DNA of 64,000 nucleotides from JAKEHA01 sp964560355 (GCA_964560355.1 CAZLLI010000002.1:1-64000); one strand, 5' to 3'. Counted from the stretch's first letter, positions 24,713-34,169 are shown. Notes: a model not told the origin generated them from the sequence alone. Numbers and translations are program-made.

Positions 24713-27457
24713 CTACCGCACCACCGTCACGCGCCGCGTGAGCACCGACGACGCAGCGCGCATCCGCACGAAATAGACCCCCGAGCTCACGCGCTCGCCG
24801 CGGTCGCCGCGCAGGTCCCACGCGGCGGTGTGCATGCCTTTGGCGCGGCGCTCGTCGAGCACGGTGCGCACGCGCGCGCCGCGCACGTCGAATACCTCGA
24901 TGCGCACGGGGCCGTCGTTCTCGACGCGGAAGCCGAGGGTGGCCGCGCGCCCGGTCGGATTTTCTCCCGCGATCCACAACAACGCCGGCGCGCCGCGCTT
25001 CGCGGGAAGGACCGCGGTCGCGGTGGTGTCGGGTACCGACGTCGGGTCGCCGGGGTCGGAGCCGGCGTCGAGTTCGTCGCCGTCGCGATAGCCGTCGAGA
25101 TCGCGGTCGACGCCGAGCCGGTCTTCGCAGCCCTCCAGCACACCCGTGAACGTGATCTCGGTGCCGGCGCCCGCCATGGAGAGGAGCTGGAGCTGCGAGA
25201 GGTCGGCTTCGCTCTCCTTGTCGGGGCGATACGATCCGCCGCCGATGTACACCCACCCGCGCGGCTGTCCGCCCGCGCGTCCCTTCGCCACCAGCCCGAT
25301 GGTGTTGGCGTCGGCGAGCGACTCGAGCGTGTTCACGCGCGCGATGCCCGCGGGCTCGTTGCTCCCGTCCATGGTCCACTGCGCGCCCACGCCGGGGTGG
25401 GTCGGGGTGGCGAAGGCGAGCATGAACGCTTCCACGTCGTGCTGGTCCTGGTCGTTCGCGAACGTGAACAACGGAAATTCGAAGAAGTCGAACAGCGTGC
25501 CGAATTCGCCGTCGTGGGTGAAACCGAAACCGCGCACGCTGGTCGGGCCCGCCGCGTTGAATCCGGTCTTCTTGTAGAGATTGCGCAGCTGCGGAACCTT
25601 GCGCGCTTCGTCTTGCAAGAGCGCGCCGGCGGGAATGATGAAACCGTTCTCGCCGGTGGGGAGCGTGTGACAGAACACGCACTGCCCGCCGCCGAACAAC
25701 CCGCCGCTCGAAAACAACGACTGGCCGTGCGACGGGTCGGCGCCGTCGAGCGTCGCGGGCAGCGAGCCGTCGAGCTCGCGGAACGGATTCGACGGGTAGC
25801 GCATGCTGAACACGAACTGCGTGAACGTCGTCATGTCGCCGGGCGAAAGCGACGACGGCGCGCCCAAGAGTCCCATGAAGGCGACGTTGAAATCGGCCAG
25901 CGTCGCGCGGTCGCCGCGCCAGTGCAGCGGCTCGGTGCCCGAGAGGCTCTTCAGAGCTTGCGTCACCATCGGGCCCTTCATGGGGTGGAACGGAGGCAAG
26001 CCCGGCGTTTGTCCGGGGGGCACCGGGATGGTGGATGCCGCGGACGGGTCGCCCAGATCCCACGCCAAGCCGTCCATGTCGCCGAACACGTGACAACTCC
26101 CGCACGCCAAGTCTCCGTGCGCCGACGAGATCTCGCCGTCGTACAGGAAATGTCGGCCGTCGCGCACGTAGGAAGGACTCGGGTCGAACCCGAGCGAAAC
26201 TTCCTGCGACGAATCGTTCGACAAGTCGACCACCGAGATCGAGCTCGAGAAGCGGTCGAGGACGTAGAGGCGGTTGCGCGTCTCGTCGAGCGCGAGGCCG
26301 CCGGGCCCGTCGCCCACCGCGATGCGCCGCGTCACCGCGCCGCTCGCGTCGAGCACCGCGACCTTGCGCGACCCGAACGCCGCCACGTACACCGACTGGC
26401 CGTCGCCCGCGATGGCGACGTCGAGCGGGATGCACACCGACTGCGCGCGCTCGCCCGCGTTGCCGGCCGGCGTCCCGTAGTCGATGTGTGCGTTCAAGTG
26501 CGACGGCGTCGCGATGCCGCTATTCGGGTCGACGATCGTGATCCGGTTCTGCAGGAACTTGCCGCGCACATTGGGCTCGAAGCGGATCTGGTTCGACGCG
26601 TCCTGGTTGGTCACGTACAGATTGCCCGACGGATGCACGGCGATATTGAACAGGGTAGTGCCGACGCCGTGATAGTTCGCGACCACCGAAAGCGACGCCG
26701 CGCTCACGGCGACGACGTCGTTGTCGAGCAGCGTGAAGGGAAGAAACGCGTCCCAGTTGCGCCCGATTTCGTCGAGCCAGTTGGCGCCGTCGTGCTGGAC
26801 GATGAGCGCCACGTTCGGCGCCGCCGGCAGCGCGGGATTCATGGGCGGCGTGGGCGCCGGCAGCCCGCCGTTCGCCTGCACGACGTCGGCGCCCACCAGC
26901 GTGGTCCGGTTCCCGCTGTCGAGCGCGCACACGTACACGGTCGTTTGGTCCGGCGACAGCGCGAGCGCGCGCGGCGAACCCATCGCGAGCGGAATGTCGA
27001 CGGGGGGCGCTTCGAGGTCGAGCAAGTCGTAGACGCGCAGCTTGGCTTCGCGCGACACGCACACGAACGCGCGCCCGCCCGCGAACACGACGTCGGTGGG
27101 TTCGTCGCCGACCAACAGCGTGCGCACCACGTGGCCGCTCGACAGGTCGACGATGCTAATGTCGTCGGAGACATGATTGACGACCCACACTTCGCTCGCC
27201 GTGCGCGCGCGCACGGTAACGGGCTCGAGCCCGACCATGACCTCCGCCATCTTGTGCGGCGGGTCGACGGTCAGGTCGAACGCGACCAAGCGATGGTCGG
27301 CGGTGTGCGCGGCGTAGAGGATGTTGCCGCCCGGCGCCAAATCGAGCGGGTGCACGGGGGCGCTTTCGAAGTGCGTGAGGTCGTCGGAAAAGGAGAGCGA
27401 CGGCGATAGGACCGACAGCAATACCACAAGCGACGAACGGAGCGCGGTACCGAGCAT
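24713..27457 (-). CDS. Secreted YVTN propeller / c-type cytochrome / FlgD-domain protein
   Basis: 914 residues. Signal peptide about 1-24. Residues 30-430 form YVTN-like beta-propeller blades (DDISIVDLSSGHVVRTL, NRLYVLDRFSSSISVVDLSN). Two heme c sites follow: CGSCH near residue 452 and CVFCH near 595, as in di-heme peroxidase/MauG-like proteins. A thrombospondin-3-like Asp stretch (DRDLDGYRDGDELDAGSDP) precedes a C-terminal FlgD-like Ig domain (VRIEVFDVRGARVRTV ... SSGVYFVRM), a sorting or anchoring domain. Likely a surface or secreted electron-transfer protein. Its end is 4 nt from the convergent regulator. Confidence 0.88.
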   Translation of the reverse strand: MLGTALRSSLVVLLSVLSPSLSFSDDLTHFESAPVHPLDLAPGGNILYAAHTADHRLVAFDLTVDPPHKMAEVMVGLEPVTVRARTASEVWVVNHVSDDISIVDLSSGHVVRTLLVGDEPTDVVFAGGRAFVCVSREAKLRVYDLLDLEAPPVDIPLAMGSPRALALSPDQTTVYVCALDSGNRTTLVGADVVQANGGLPAPTPPMNPALPAAPNVALIVQHDGANWLDEIGRNWDAFLPFTLLDNDVVAVSAASLSVVANYHGVGTTLFNIAVHPSGNLYVTNQDASNQIRFEPNVRGKFLQNRITIVDPNSGIATPSHLNAHIDYGTPAGNAGERAQSVCIPLDVAIAGDGQSVYVAAFGSRKVAVLDASGAVTRRIAVGDGPGGLALDETRNRLYVLDRFSSSISVVDLSNDSSQEVSLGFDPSPSYVRDGRHFLYDGEISSAHGDLACGSCHVFGDMDGLAWDLGDPSAASTIPVPPGQTPGLPPFHPMKGPMVTQALKSLSGTEPLHWRGDRATLADFNVAFMGLLGAPSSLSPGDMTTFTQFVFSMRYPSNPFRELDGSLPATLDGADPSHGQSLFSSGGLFGGGQCVFCHTLPTGENGFIIPAGALLQDEARKVPQLRNLYKKTGFNAAGPTSVRGFGFTHDGEFGTLFDFFEFPLFTFANDQDQHDVEAFMLAFATPTHPGVGAQWTMDGSNEPAGIARVNTLESLADANTIGLVAKGRAGGQPRGWVYIGGGSYRPDKESEADLSQLQLLSMAGAGTEITFTGVLEGCEDRLGVDRDLDGYRDGDELDAGSDPGDPTSVPDTTATAVLPAKRGAPALLWIAGENPTGRAATLGFRVENDGPVRIEVFDVRGARVRTVLDERRAKGMHTAAWDLRGDRGERVSSGVYFVRMRAASSVLTRRVTVVR

Positions 27458-27558
27458 CGGGTGTGTCTCCTAGACGAATCGGAGTGACGGAATCGCCAAG
27501 CGTGAGGGTTGATTTTAGCATACCGTCGCGCCTCACCACAACCGCGGAGTAACGACGC

Positions 27559-27588
27559 TTGCACGAAATATCGCGTCCGCGTTAGCCT
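27559..27588 (+). promoter_or_regulatory. Promoter of the SMR exporter gene
   Basis: -35 TTGCAC (27559-27564) and -10 TAGCCT (27583-27588), 18-nt spacer. The -10 ends eight bases before ATG 27597, so the message is leaderless or nearly so and leaves no room for a guanidine riboswitch. Confidence 0.55.
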
Positions 27589-27596
27589 CTCCAACC

Positions 27597-27914
27597 ATGC
27601 ACTGGGTTTATTTGTTCTGCGCGGGCGTGATGGAGTGGGGTTGGCCCATCGGGCTCAAGTTCGCGTCGCAACCGCAGCACCGTCAGTGGGCCATTCCCAT
27701 GGCGATCGTTTCTATTGTATTGAGCGGGTGGCTCTTGCTGCTTGCGCAGCGCGCGATTCCCATCGGCACCGCTTACGCGGTGTGGACCGGCATCGGCGCG
27801 GTGGGGACGTTCGTGCTGGGCATCCTCTTGCTCGGCGAGCCCGCGCAGCTCGCGCGCTTCTTCTTCGTCGGACTGATTATCGTGGGGATCTTGGGACTGA
27901 AGTGGGTCAGCTAG
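27597..27914 (+). CDS. gdx: SMR family guanidinium exporter (Gdx/SugE type)
   Basis: 105 residues, four helices. The conserved membrane Glu is in AGVMEWGWPIGLK, and GTAYAVWTGIGAVGT is the Gdx/SugE signature helix; these separate it from EmrE-type drug exporters. Members export guanidinium in exchange for protons as antiparallel dimers. It sits alone, overlapping the stop of typA by four bases at its 3' end. Confidence 0.88.
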   Translation: MHWVYLFCAGVMEWGWPIGLKFASQPQHRQWAIPMAIVSIVLSGWLLLLAQRAIPIGTAYAVWTGIGAVGTFVLGILLLGEPAQLARFFFVGLIIVGILGLKWVS

Positions 27915-29746
27915 GCCGCCGCCGGTCGCTTCGACGCAACCTTGCGCTCTTGGTCGTTCAGGATCTTCTTGCGCAGTCGAATCGATTTGGGTGTGACTTC
28001 CACCAATTCGTCGTCTTCGATGAACTCGAGCGCGAACTCGAGCGTCATCTCGCGCGGGGGAGTGAGCTGGATGGCGTCGTCGGCGCCCGACGAGCGCATG
28101 TTGGTGAGCTTCTTCTCCTTGATGGCGTTGACGACCAAGTCCGAGCCCTTGTTGTTGACGCCGATGATCATGCCTTCGTACACGGTGTCGCCGGGGTGGA
28201 TCAGGATCTCGCCGCGTTCCTCCAGGCTCCATAGCGCGTACGCCACCGCGGTTCCGGGGTGGAGCGCGATCTGGACGCCGTTGTTGCGCTGCGGCATGTC
28301 GCCCTTGAACTCCTGGTACTCGTAGAAATTCTGATACATGACGCCGGTGCCGCGCGTCATGGTGAGAAACTCGCTGCGGAAGCCGATCAAGCCGCGCGTC
28401 GCGATCAAGAACTCCATGCGTATGGTTCCAACGGCACTCGTCGACATGGACTTCATCTCGCCCTTGCGCTTACCCATGGCCTCGATGACGACACCCTCGA
28501 AGCCGGGGTCGACTTCGACCACGACTTCCTCCACCGGCTCCATGACCTGCCCGTCGACTTCCTTCAAGATGACGCGCGGGCGCGAGACTTCCATCTCGTA
28601 GCCCTCGCGGCGCATGGTCTCGATCAAGATCGACAGGTGGAGCTCGCCGCGGCCCGACACCTTCAAACGCTCGCCACCGTCGGCGTCTTCCACGCGGATG
28701 CCGACGTTGATCATCGCTTCGTGCTCCAAGCGCTCCCTTATATGTCGCGAGGTCAAGAACCGCCCGCCGTCTTTGCCGGATAGCGGACTCGTGTTGTGCG
28801 AGAAGAACATCGAGATGGTCGGTTCGTCGACCTTGATCAGCGGCAGCGCCTCGGGCCGTTCGGGCGACGCGAGCGTGTCGCCGACGTGGACGTCTTCGAT
28901 GCCCGCGATGGAGACGATGTCGCCGGCCAGCGCCGACTGGACTTCGGAGCGCTTGAGACCGGTGTAGCGCAAGATACGCGTGACTTTCGCCCGTTCGGTC
29001 GCGTGGTCGCGCTTGATGAGGACGACGGGATCCCCGAGCTTGACCGACCCGTGGTAGATGCGCCCGCTCCCGATGCGTCCCATGTACGAGTCGTAGTCGA
29101 GCATGGTGACGAGCATCTGGAACGGGTGGTCGACTTCGGCAACGGGCGGCAGCACGCGGTGCACGATGGTCTCGAGCAGGGCCTTCATGTCGGTGGCCGG
29201 CTCGTCGAGGTCCATGGTGGCCCAGCCGTTCTTGCCCGACGCGTACACGATGGGGAAGTCGAGCTGCTCGTCGGTCGCGTTGAGCTCGCAGAACAGATCA
29301 AAAGTCAAGTCGGCGACTTCGTGCGGACGCGCGTGCGGGCGGTCGATCTTATTGATGACGACGATGGGCTTCAAGTGCAGCTCGAGCGACTTCTTCAGCA
29401 CGAACTTGGTCTGCGGCATGGGGCCGTCGAAGGCGTCCACGAGCAAGAGCACGCCGTCGACCATGCGCAGGATGCGCTCGACTTCGCTCCCGAAGTCCGC
29501 GTGCCCGGGCGTGTCGACGATATTGATGGTCAGATCCTTGTAGCGGATCGACGCGTTCTTGGAGAAGATGGTGATGCCGCGCTCCTTCTCCAACGGGTTG
29601 GAGTCGAGGATCGTCACCTCGCCCTCTTTGAAGGCGTGCGCGCCCGTCTGCTTCAACAGCGCGTCGACCAGGGTGGTTTTGCCGTGGTCGACGTGGGCGA
29701 TGATCGCGATATTGCGGACGTCTTTGCGTCGTTTCTGGTTGGGCAT
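27911..29746 (-). CDS. typA: Ribosome-associated GTPase TypA/BipA
   Basis: 611 residues from ATG 29746 (usual length about 600-610). G motifs: AHVDHGKTTLVDALL (G1), DTPGHADFG (G3), NKIDRPHARP (G4). Domain II and BipA-specific C-terminal domain are intact (RGLIGFRSEFLTMTRGTGVM; MIIGVNNKGSDLVVNAIK...). TypA helps ribosome assembly and stress adaptation, mainly at low temperature. A much longer open frame extends upstream, but the promoter at 29779-29807 and family length fix the start. Divergent from the MscS gene. Confidence 0.95.
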   Translation of the reverse strand: MPNQKRRKDVRNIAIIAHVDHGKTTLVDALLKQTGAHAFKEGEVTILDSNPLEKERGITIFSKNASIRYKDLTINIVDTPGHADFGSEVERILRMVDGVLLLVDAFDGPMPQTKFVLKKSLELHLKPIVVINKIDRPHARPHEVADLTFDLFCELNATDEQLDFPIVYASGKNGWATMDLDEPATDMKALLETIVHRVLPPVAEVDHPFQMLVTMLDYDSYMGRIGSGRIYHGSVKLGDPVVLIKRDHATERAKVTRILRYTGLKRSEVQSALAGDIVSIAGIEDVHVGDTLASPERPEALPLIKVDEPTISMFFSHNTSPLSGKDGGRFLTSRHIRERLEHEAMINVGIRVEDADGGERLKVSGRGELHLSILIETMRREGYEMEVSRPRVILKEVDGQVMEPVEEVVVEVDPGFEGVVIEAMGKRKGEMKSMSTSAVGTIRMEFLIATRGLIGFRSEFLTMTRGTGVMYQNFYEYQEFKGDMPQRNNGVQIALHPGTAVAYALWSLEERGEILIHPGDTVYEGMIIGVNNKGSDLVVNAIKEKKLTNMRSSGADDAIQLTPPREMTLEFALEFIEDDELVEVTPKSIRLRKKILNDQERKVASKRPAAA

Positions 29747-29778
29747 ACGATGATTGCGCTTTTTCGCGCGGGCGACGT

Positions 29779-29807
29779 AATATAGGCCAAACCCGAACCG
29801 GCTGCAA
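29779..29807 (-). promoter_or_regulatory. typA promoter
   Basis: Minus strand -35 TTGCAG (29802-29807), 17-nt spacer, -10 TATATT (29779-29784). Start near 29772 gives a leader of about 26 nt. Confidence 0.65.
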
Positions 29808-29866
29808 CGACCGAAATCGCGGCCGCGAGGCCGCGCAATCGCGGCCGAAAGGAAGTCCGGCCCTCC

Positions 29867-31483
29867 ATGCAAGCCCGACACGTCGTCTCGAAATGGATCG
29901 TGCGCGCCCTTTGGGTGTGGTGCGCGCTGGCCGCGTCCGCGTCGGCCGCCGCCGAGGTCGCCGAACCCGCGGTGGTTCGCTTCCAGAACCGCGAGATCGT
30001 GCTCTTGCGCGCGACGCTGGGACCGCTCACGCCGCAAGAGCGCGCCGACGCCGCCATGGCGCGGCTCGCCCAGGTCCACGGCAGCGAGTACCGCAGCGAC
30101 GTCAGCGTCGTCCCGTACGGCGACTCGCGCGCGCTCATCCTGGGCACTCGCATCGTTGTCGGCATCGCGCCGGGCGACGTCGACGCGAGCGCGGGCGAGA
30201 CCGTCGACACCATCGCGGAGCAGGCCGCGGCGAACCTGCGCGAAGCGCTGGCGTCGTGGGGCGAGCAGCGCCGGCCCGAGGTGGTCGTGCGCGGCGTCAC
30301 CCATGTGCTCATCGCGAGCGTGCTCGCGCTCGTGCTCCTCGTGGTCGTGAATTGGCTGCGGCGCCGCGTCATGAGCTTGCTGCCGTCGCGCGCCGAGCGC
30401 GCGCTCGAGCGGCGCCACGTCACCCTGTTCGGGCAAGACGTGCGGGGCATCACCGTCAAAGGGGTTCACTTCCTGATCGGCCTCACCGCGGGCATCGCCG
30501 CGCTCGCCGTGGGTTACATGTGGCTCACGTACAGCCTGCGGCAGTTCCCGCTCACGGAACCGTGGGGCGACGGGCTGGCGGGATTCCTCATCGGCATCGC
30601 CACGACCATCGCGCTCGGGATCCTGCGCGGCATTCCCGACATGGTGATGGTGGTGCTGGTGCTGGTGGTGACGAAACTGTTCGCGCGCGGCGTCGCGACG
30701 CTGTTCGACGCGGTCGAGCAGGGGCACGTCAAGGTGCGCGGCGTCCACCCCGACACCGCCGACGCGACCCGCCGCATCGTCACCGCATTGGTGTGGGTAT
30801 TCGGCGTCGCCGTCGCGTATCCGTTCATCCCCGGTTCCAGCAGCGAGGCGTTCAAGGGCATCAGCGTGCTGGTCGGCCTCATGATCTCGCTGGGGTCGTC
30901 GGGCGTCATTAACCAGGCCATGAGCGGCATGGTGGTGGTGTTTTCGCGCGCGCTCAAGGCGGGCGAGTACGTGTGCATCGCCGAGTTCGAGGGCACCGTG
31001 ACCGAAGTGGGCGCGCTGTCGACCAAGCTGCGCACGCCGCGCAACGAGGAGATCAACATTCCCAACGCGACGCTGGTGTCGAGCACGACCAAGAACTACT
31101 CGCGCCTCGCGCAAGAGCACGGGCTGGTGGTGTGGGCGACGGCCGGCATCGGTTACGACGCGCCGTGGCGCACCGTGCACAAGCTCTTGATCGGCGCCGC
31201 GCTCAAGACGCCGGGTCTGCGCCACGACCCGCCGCCGTTCGTGCGCCAGGGCGCGCTGTCCGCGTTTTGCGTCGACTACTATGTCAACGCCTTCATCGAG
31301 AACCCCGCGGATCGATTCAAGGTGTTGTCGGACTTGCACGCCAACGTGCAGGACGCGTTCAACGAAGCCGGCCTCCAGATCATGACGCCGGCCTTCGAGA
31401 GTCAGCCGTCGGAACCGGTTTTGGTGCCGAAGTCGAAGTGGAACCTGGGCGATGCGCCCACACCGCAGAGCAAGGCACCATAG
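29867..31483 (+). CDS. MscS-family mechanosensitive channel
   Basis: 538 residues. Signal sequence about 1-28, an exported N-terminal domain (to about residue 140), then about five helices. The pore-lining helix and MscS beta domain follow: GSSGVINQAMSGMVVVFSRAL and AGEYVCIAEFEGTVTEVGAL, then LRTPRNEEINIPNATLVSS. These are the canonical MscS core. It protects against hypoosmotic shock; the large periplasmic N-terminal domain makes it a larger MscS variant. Thirteen nt before a lipoprotein gene. Confidence 0.9.
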   Translation: MQARHVVSKWIVRALWVWCALAASASAAAEVAEPAVVRFQNREIVLLRATLGPLTPQERADAAMARLAQVHGSEYRSDVSVVPYGDSRALILGTRIVVGIAPGDVDASAGETVDTIAEQAAANLREALASWGEQRRPEVVVRGVTHVLIASVLALVLLVVVNWLRRRVMSLLPSRAERALERRHVTLFGQDVRGITVKGVHFLIGLTAGIAALAVGYMWLTYSLRQFPLTEPWGDGLAGFLIGIATTIALGILRGIPDMVMVVLVLVVTKLFARGVATLFDAVEQGHVKVRGVHPDTADATRRIVTALVWVFGVAVAYPFIPGSSSEAFKGISVLVGLMISLGSSGVINQAMSGMVVVFSRALKAGEYVCIAEFEGTVTEVGALSTKLRTPRNEEINIPNATLVSSTTKNYSRLAQEHGLVVWATAGIGYDAPWRTVHKLLIGAALKTPGLRHDPPPFVRQGALSAFCVDYYVNAFIENPADRFKVLSDLHANVQDAFNEAGLQIMTPAFESQPSEPVLVPKSKWNLGDAPTPQSKAP

Positions 31484-31496
31484 AATGGAGGAGCGA

Positions 31497-32114
31497 ATGA
31501 AGAGGGCAAGCAAAGTCGTGGTCGGTATCGTCGCCGCGGCGGCGGTGGGGGCGTGCGGGAACACGCAGGTGCTCAATTCGTGGACCGATTCACAGATGAC
31601 GCCCGCGCCGGCCAAGCGCATCGTGGTGGTGGGGCTCTCCGGCGTCGAAACCACGCGCCGCTTGTTCGAAGACACCTTCAGCCAAGAGCTCAAGAACCGC
31701 GGCAACGACGCGGTGCCGGGTTACACGGTGCTCCCGAAAGGTCTCGAAGCGAATCCGGACTCGGCGCTCGCCGCCATTCGCAAGGCCGGCTTCGACGCGG
31801 CGCTGACCGCGCGCTCGATGGGCGTTCGCACCGAGGAAACGGAGACGGTGGGAACCGCGTACTACATTCCCGACTCCGGCTACTCGACCTGGGGCGGCTA
31901 CTACGGCGCCGTCTACGGCGATATCACCGCCAACACCTACACGCAGCGCTCGGAGAAAGCCATGGTCGAGACCAACCTCTACCAAACGGCGAACGCCAAG
32001 CTGGTGTGGAGCGCGCGCTCGGAAACGACGAGTACCGGCAAGCTCACCGAGGGCATGCGCGACTACGCGCGCACGGTGGTGGGCGAGCTCGGAAAGAGCG
32101 GCTTCATCAAGTGA
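31497..32114 (+). CDS. DUF4136-like lipoprotein
   Basis: 205 residues from ATG 31497 with a GGAGGAG ribosome site. Lipobox AVGAC (Cys20). Mature part: VLNSWTDSQMTPAPAKRIVVVGLSG and FDAALTARSMGVRTEETETV, ending with YARTVVGELGKSGFIK. The pattern of a lipoprotein whose core predicts conductance of YxxY repeats (YSTWGGYYGAVYG) resembles DUF4136/LptE-like outer-membrane lipoproteins, but the family call is moderate. It may be co-transcribed with mscS. Confidence 0.65.
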   Translation: MKRASKVVVGIVAAAAVGACGNTQVLNSWTDSQMTPAPAKRIVVVGLSGVETTRRLFEDTFSQELKNRGNDAVPGYTVLPKGLEANPDSALAAIRKAGFDAALTARSMGVRTEETETVGTAYYIPDSGYSTWGGYYGAVYGDITANTYTQRSEKAMVETNLYQTANAKLVWSARSETTSTGKLTEGMRDYARTVVGELGKSGFIK

Positions 32115-32130
32115 GGCGGGCGCGGCGCAC

Positions 32131-33741
32131 ATGATCGGTTACCTGGCGCGGAAGGTCCGACGCCACCGCGCACGGCGAACGTTTCGCGAGTACGGCTTCG
32201 ACGTAAAGCGCTTCGCGCTCGCGCGCGACGGCGACGTCGAGTACGCGCAGTGGCAGCACCCCTTCGAGAAACCGAAGACGATCGTGCAGGACGACGTCGA
32301 CGGGCTGCGGCGCTTCATCCGCGCGGGCGACACCGCCATCGACGTGGGCGCGCACACCGGCGACACCACGGTGCCGATGGCGCTCGCGTGCGGCCCCGAC
32401 GGCGTCGTGGTGGCGTTCGAGCCCAACCCGCACGTGTTCAAGGTGCTCGAGGAAAACGCGCGCCTCAACCCCGACAAGACTCACATCGTCGCGCTCAATT
32501 TCGCGGCCACCGAAGACGACGGCGACTTCCAGTTCCACTACTGGGACGCGTCGTTCGGAAACGGCGGCTACCTCTCGCGCCTTCGCAACCAGCGCCACGG
32601 CCACCGCTATCCGCTGCGCGTGAAGGGGCGCAACCTCGAGCGCTACCTGCGCACGAACTTCGCCGACCGCCTCGCGCGCCTCACGTTCCTCAAGACCGAC
32701 TGCGAGGGCTACGACAAGGATGTGCTGCGCTCGTTGCGCGGGGTGTTGCGGGAGTTCCGCCCCGTCGTCGTGTGCGAAGTGCACAAGAAGCTCGACCACG
32801 CCGAGCGTCATGAGCTCTTCGACGTGCTGAAGGACGCCGGCTACGTCCTCCACACGTACCAAGGCGGCGCGCACCCGGTGGGCGACGCCCTCGCGCGCGA
32901 CGACCTCGCGAAGTTTCCGCGCCTCGACGTGATCGCGTTCCCCGAGGAGAGGGGAGCCGGCGAGACCCGCGGGGACGCGGGACGCCAACCGCTCCCGTCG
33001 ACCGCGTCCACGCCGTTCGTCGAGCGGCGCGCGACGCCGATCGGCCGCGCGCAGCGCGTGCTCAAGGTCGCGGGGTGGATCTTCGTGGCGTGGATCGTGC
33101 TCACGGTCGGGCCCGTGATCGCGCTGCGGTGGGTCGACCCGCCGACCTCGGCCTTCATGGTGCAGCGCCGCATCGAGGGGCTCGTGCACCCGTCGCACCG
33201 CGTCGCCATCCAGTACCACTGGGTCGACATGGACCGCGTGTCGAAGAACACGCGCCTCGCCATGATCGCGGCCGAAGACCAGCGCTTCACCGAACACGAC
33301 GGCTTCGACTTCGACGCGATCGAGAAGGCGCGCGAGCACAACCGCCGGCGCGGGCGCTTGCGCGGCGCGAGCACCATCTCGCAGCAGGTGGCGAAGAACT
33401 TGTTCCTGTGGCCCGGTCGCAGCTGGTTTCGCAAGGGCGTCGAGGCGGGTTATACCATCCTCATCGAAGCGTTGTGGCCCAAGAAGCGCGTGCTCGAGGT
33501 GTACCTCAACATCGCGGAGTTCGGCGACGGCGTCTACGGCGTCGACGCGGCGTCGCGGCGCTTCTTCCACAAGTCGCCCGCGCGCCTGGGCCGGCATGAG
33601 AGCGCGCTGCTCGCGGCCGTGCTGCCCAACCCGCGCCGCTTCAAGGTCGACAAGCCGTCGAAGTACGTCGAGCGGCGCGCGTGGTGGATCGAGCGCCAGA
33701 TGATTCGACTGGGCCCGGCCGCGCTGGAGCCGCTGTCGTGA
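32131..33741 (+). CDS. FkbM methyltransferase fused to monofunctional transglycosylase MtgA
   Basis: 536 residues in one uninterrupted frame. Residues 1-275 are an FkbM-type SAM methyltransferase (IDVGAHTGDTTVPMAL, VAFEPNPHVFKVLEENA, LKTDCEGYD). A charged linker (about 276-305) leads to a membrane helix (308-333) and then a GT51 peptidoglycan glycosyltransferase: ALRWVDPPTSAFM, catalytic Glu in AAEDQRFTEHDGFD near residue 382, GASTISQQVAKNLFLW and RVLEVYLNIAEFGDGVYG. The GT51 part resembles MtgA, which polymerises lipid II. No Shine-Dalgarno precedes the possible internal GTG at 33058, so a true fusion is favoured. Such a pairing is unusual. Confidence 0.85.
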   Translation: MIGYLARKVRRHRARRTFREYGFDVKRFALARDGDVEYAQWQHPFEKPKTIVQDDVDGLRRFIRAGDTAIDVGAHTGDTTVPMALACGPDGVVVAFEPNPHVFKVLEENARLNPDKTHIVALNFAATEDDGDFQFHYWDASFGNGGYLSRLRNQRHGHRYPLRVKGRNLERYLRTNFADRLARLTFLKTDCEGYDKDVLRSLRGVLREFRPVVVCEVHKKLDHAERHELFDVLKDAGYVLHTYQGGAHPVGDALARDDLAKFPRLDVIAFPEERGAGETRGDAGRQPLPSTASTPFVERRATPIGRAQRVLKVAGWIFVAWIVLTVGPVIALRWVDPPTSAFMVQRRIEGLVHPSHRVAIQYHWVDMDRVSKNTRLAMIAAEDQRFTEHDGFDFDAIEKAREHNRRRGRLRGASTISQQVAKNLFLWPGRSWFRKGVEAGYTILIEALWPKKRVLEVYLNIAEFGDGVYGVDAASRRFFHKSPARLGRHESALLAAVLPNPRRFKVDKPSKYVERRAWWIERQMIRLGPAALEPLS

Positions 33742-34169
33742 CCACGACGCGCGCACTCGCCTACGGTTGGGCGTCTCCCACCACGGCGGTCGGCTTGGTG
33801 CTGGTGGCGGCGGCGCTGGCGACGGGCGCGCGCGCGTCCGTGGTCGACGGCGTGGTGGAGGCGCACGGCGGATTGCTCGACGCGATGCTGCGTCGCTTCG
33901 TGCCGTTGCGCGGCGGGGCCAGCGCGATGACGCTCGGGCACGTCGTGGTGGGGCGCGATCCGGGATCGCTCGATCGCACGCGCGCGCACGAGCGCGCGCA
34001 CGTGCGCCAGGCGGAACGGTGGGGTCCGTTCTTCCTCCCCGCGTACGTGGCGTCGTCGCTCGCGGTCGCGCTGCGCGGCGGGCACTACTATCGCGACAAT
34101 CGTTTCGAGCGCGAGGCGGTCGCGGTGGCGTCGCAGGGTGCTCGGGCACCGGAAGGAGTCCGCTCGTGA
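33738..34169 (+). CDS. Small membrane protein with HExxH motif
   Basis: 143 residues from GTG 33738, which overlaps the transglycosylase stop by four bases. N-terminal hydrophobic helix (about 13-35), then MTLGHVVVGRDPGSL and RAHERAHVRQAERWGPFFLP. HERAH is a zincin-type HExxH motif; a conserved Glu-rich or His third ligand might be in the GHYYRDNRFEREA tail. I recall similar short hypothetical proteins but no function. Coupled both upstream and downstream by ATGA-type overlaps. Confidence 0.7.
   Translation: MTTTRALAYGWASPTTAVGLVLVAAALATGARASVVDGVVEAHGGLLDAMLRRFVPLRGGASAMTLGHVVVGRDPGSLDRTRAHERAHVRQAERWGPFFLPAYVASSLAVALRGGHYYRDNRFEREAVAVASQGARAPEGVRS

Noticed and set aside
24830..27409. An 859-residue plus-strand ORF opposite the propeller-cytochrome gene
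   Set aside because: Low-complexity shadow frame. The minus strand has a signal peptide, heme sites and a sorting domain.
27458..27596. Possible guanidine riboswitch ahead of the Gdx-type exporter
   Set aside because: The promoter leaves the message leaderless, and no ykkC or ACGR-type hairpins are visible.
27911..31705. A 1264-residue minus-strand frame extending far upstream of TypA
   Set aside because: Only the last 611 residues match TypA. The upstream part is antisense to the MscS gene, and the typA promoter lies inside it.
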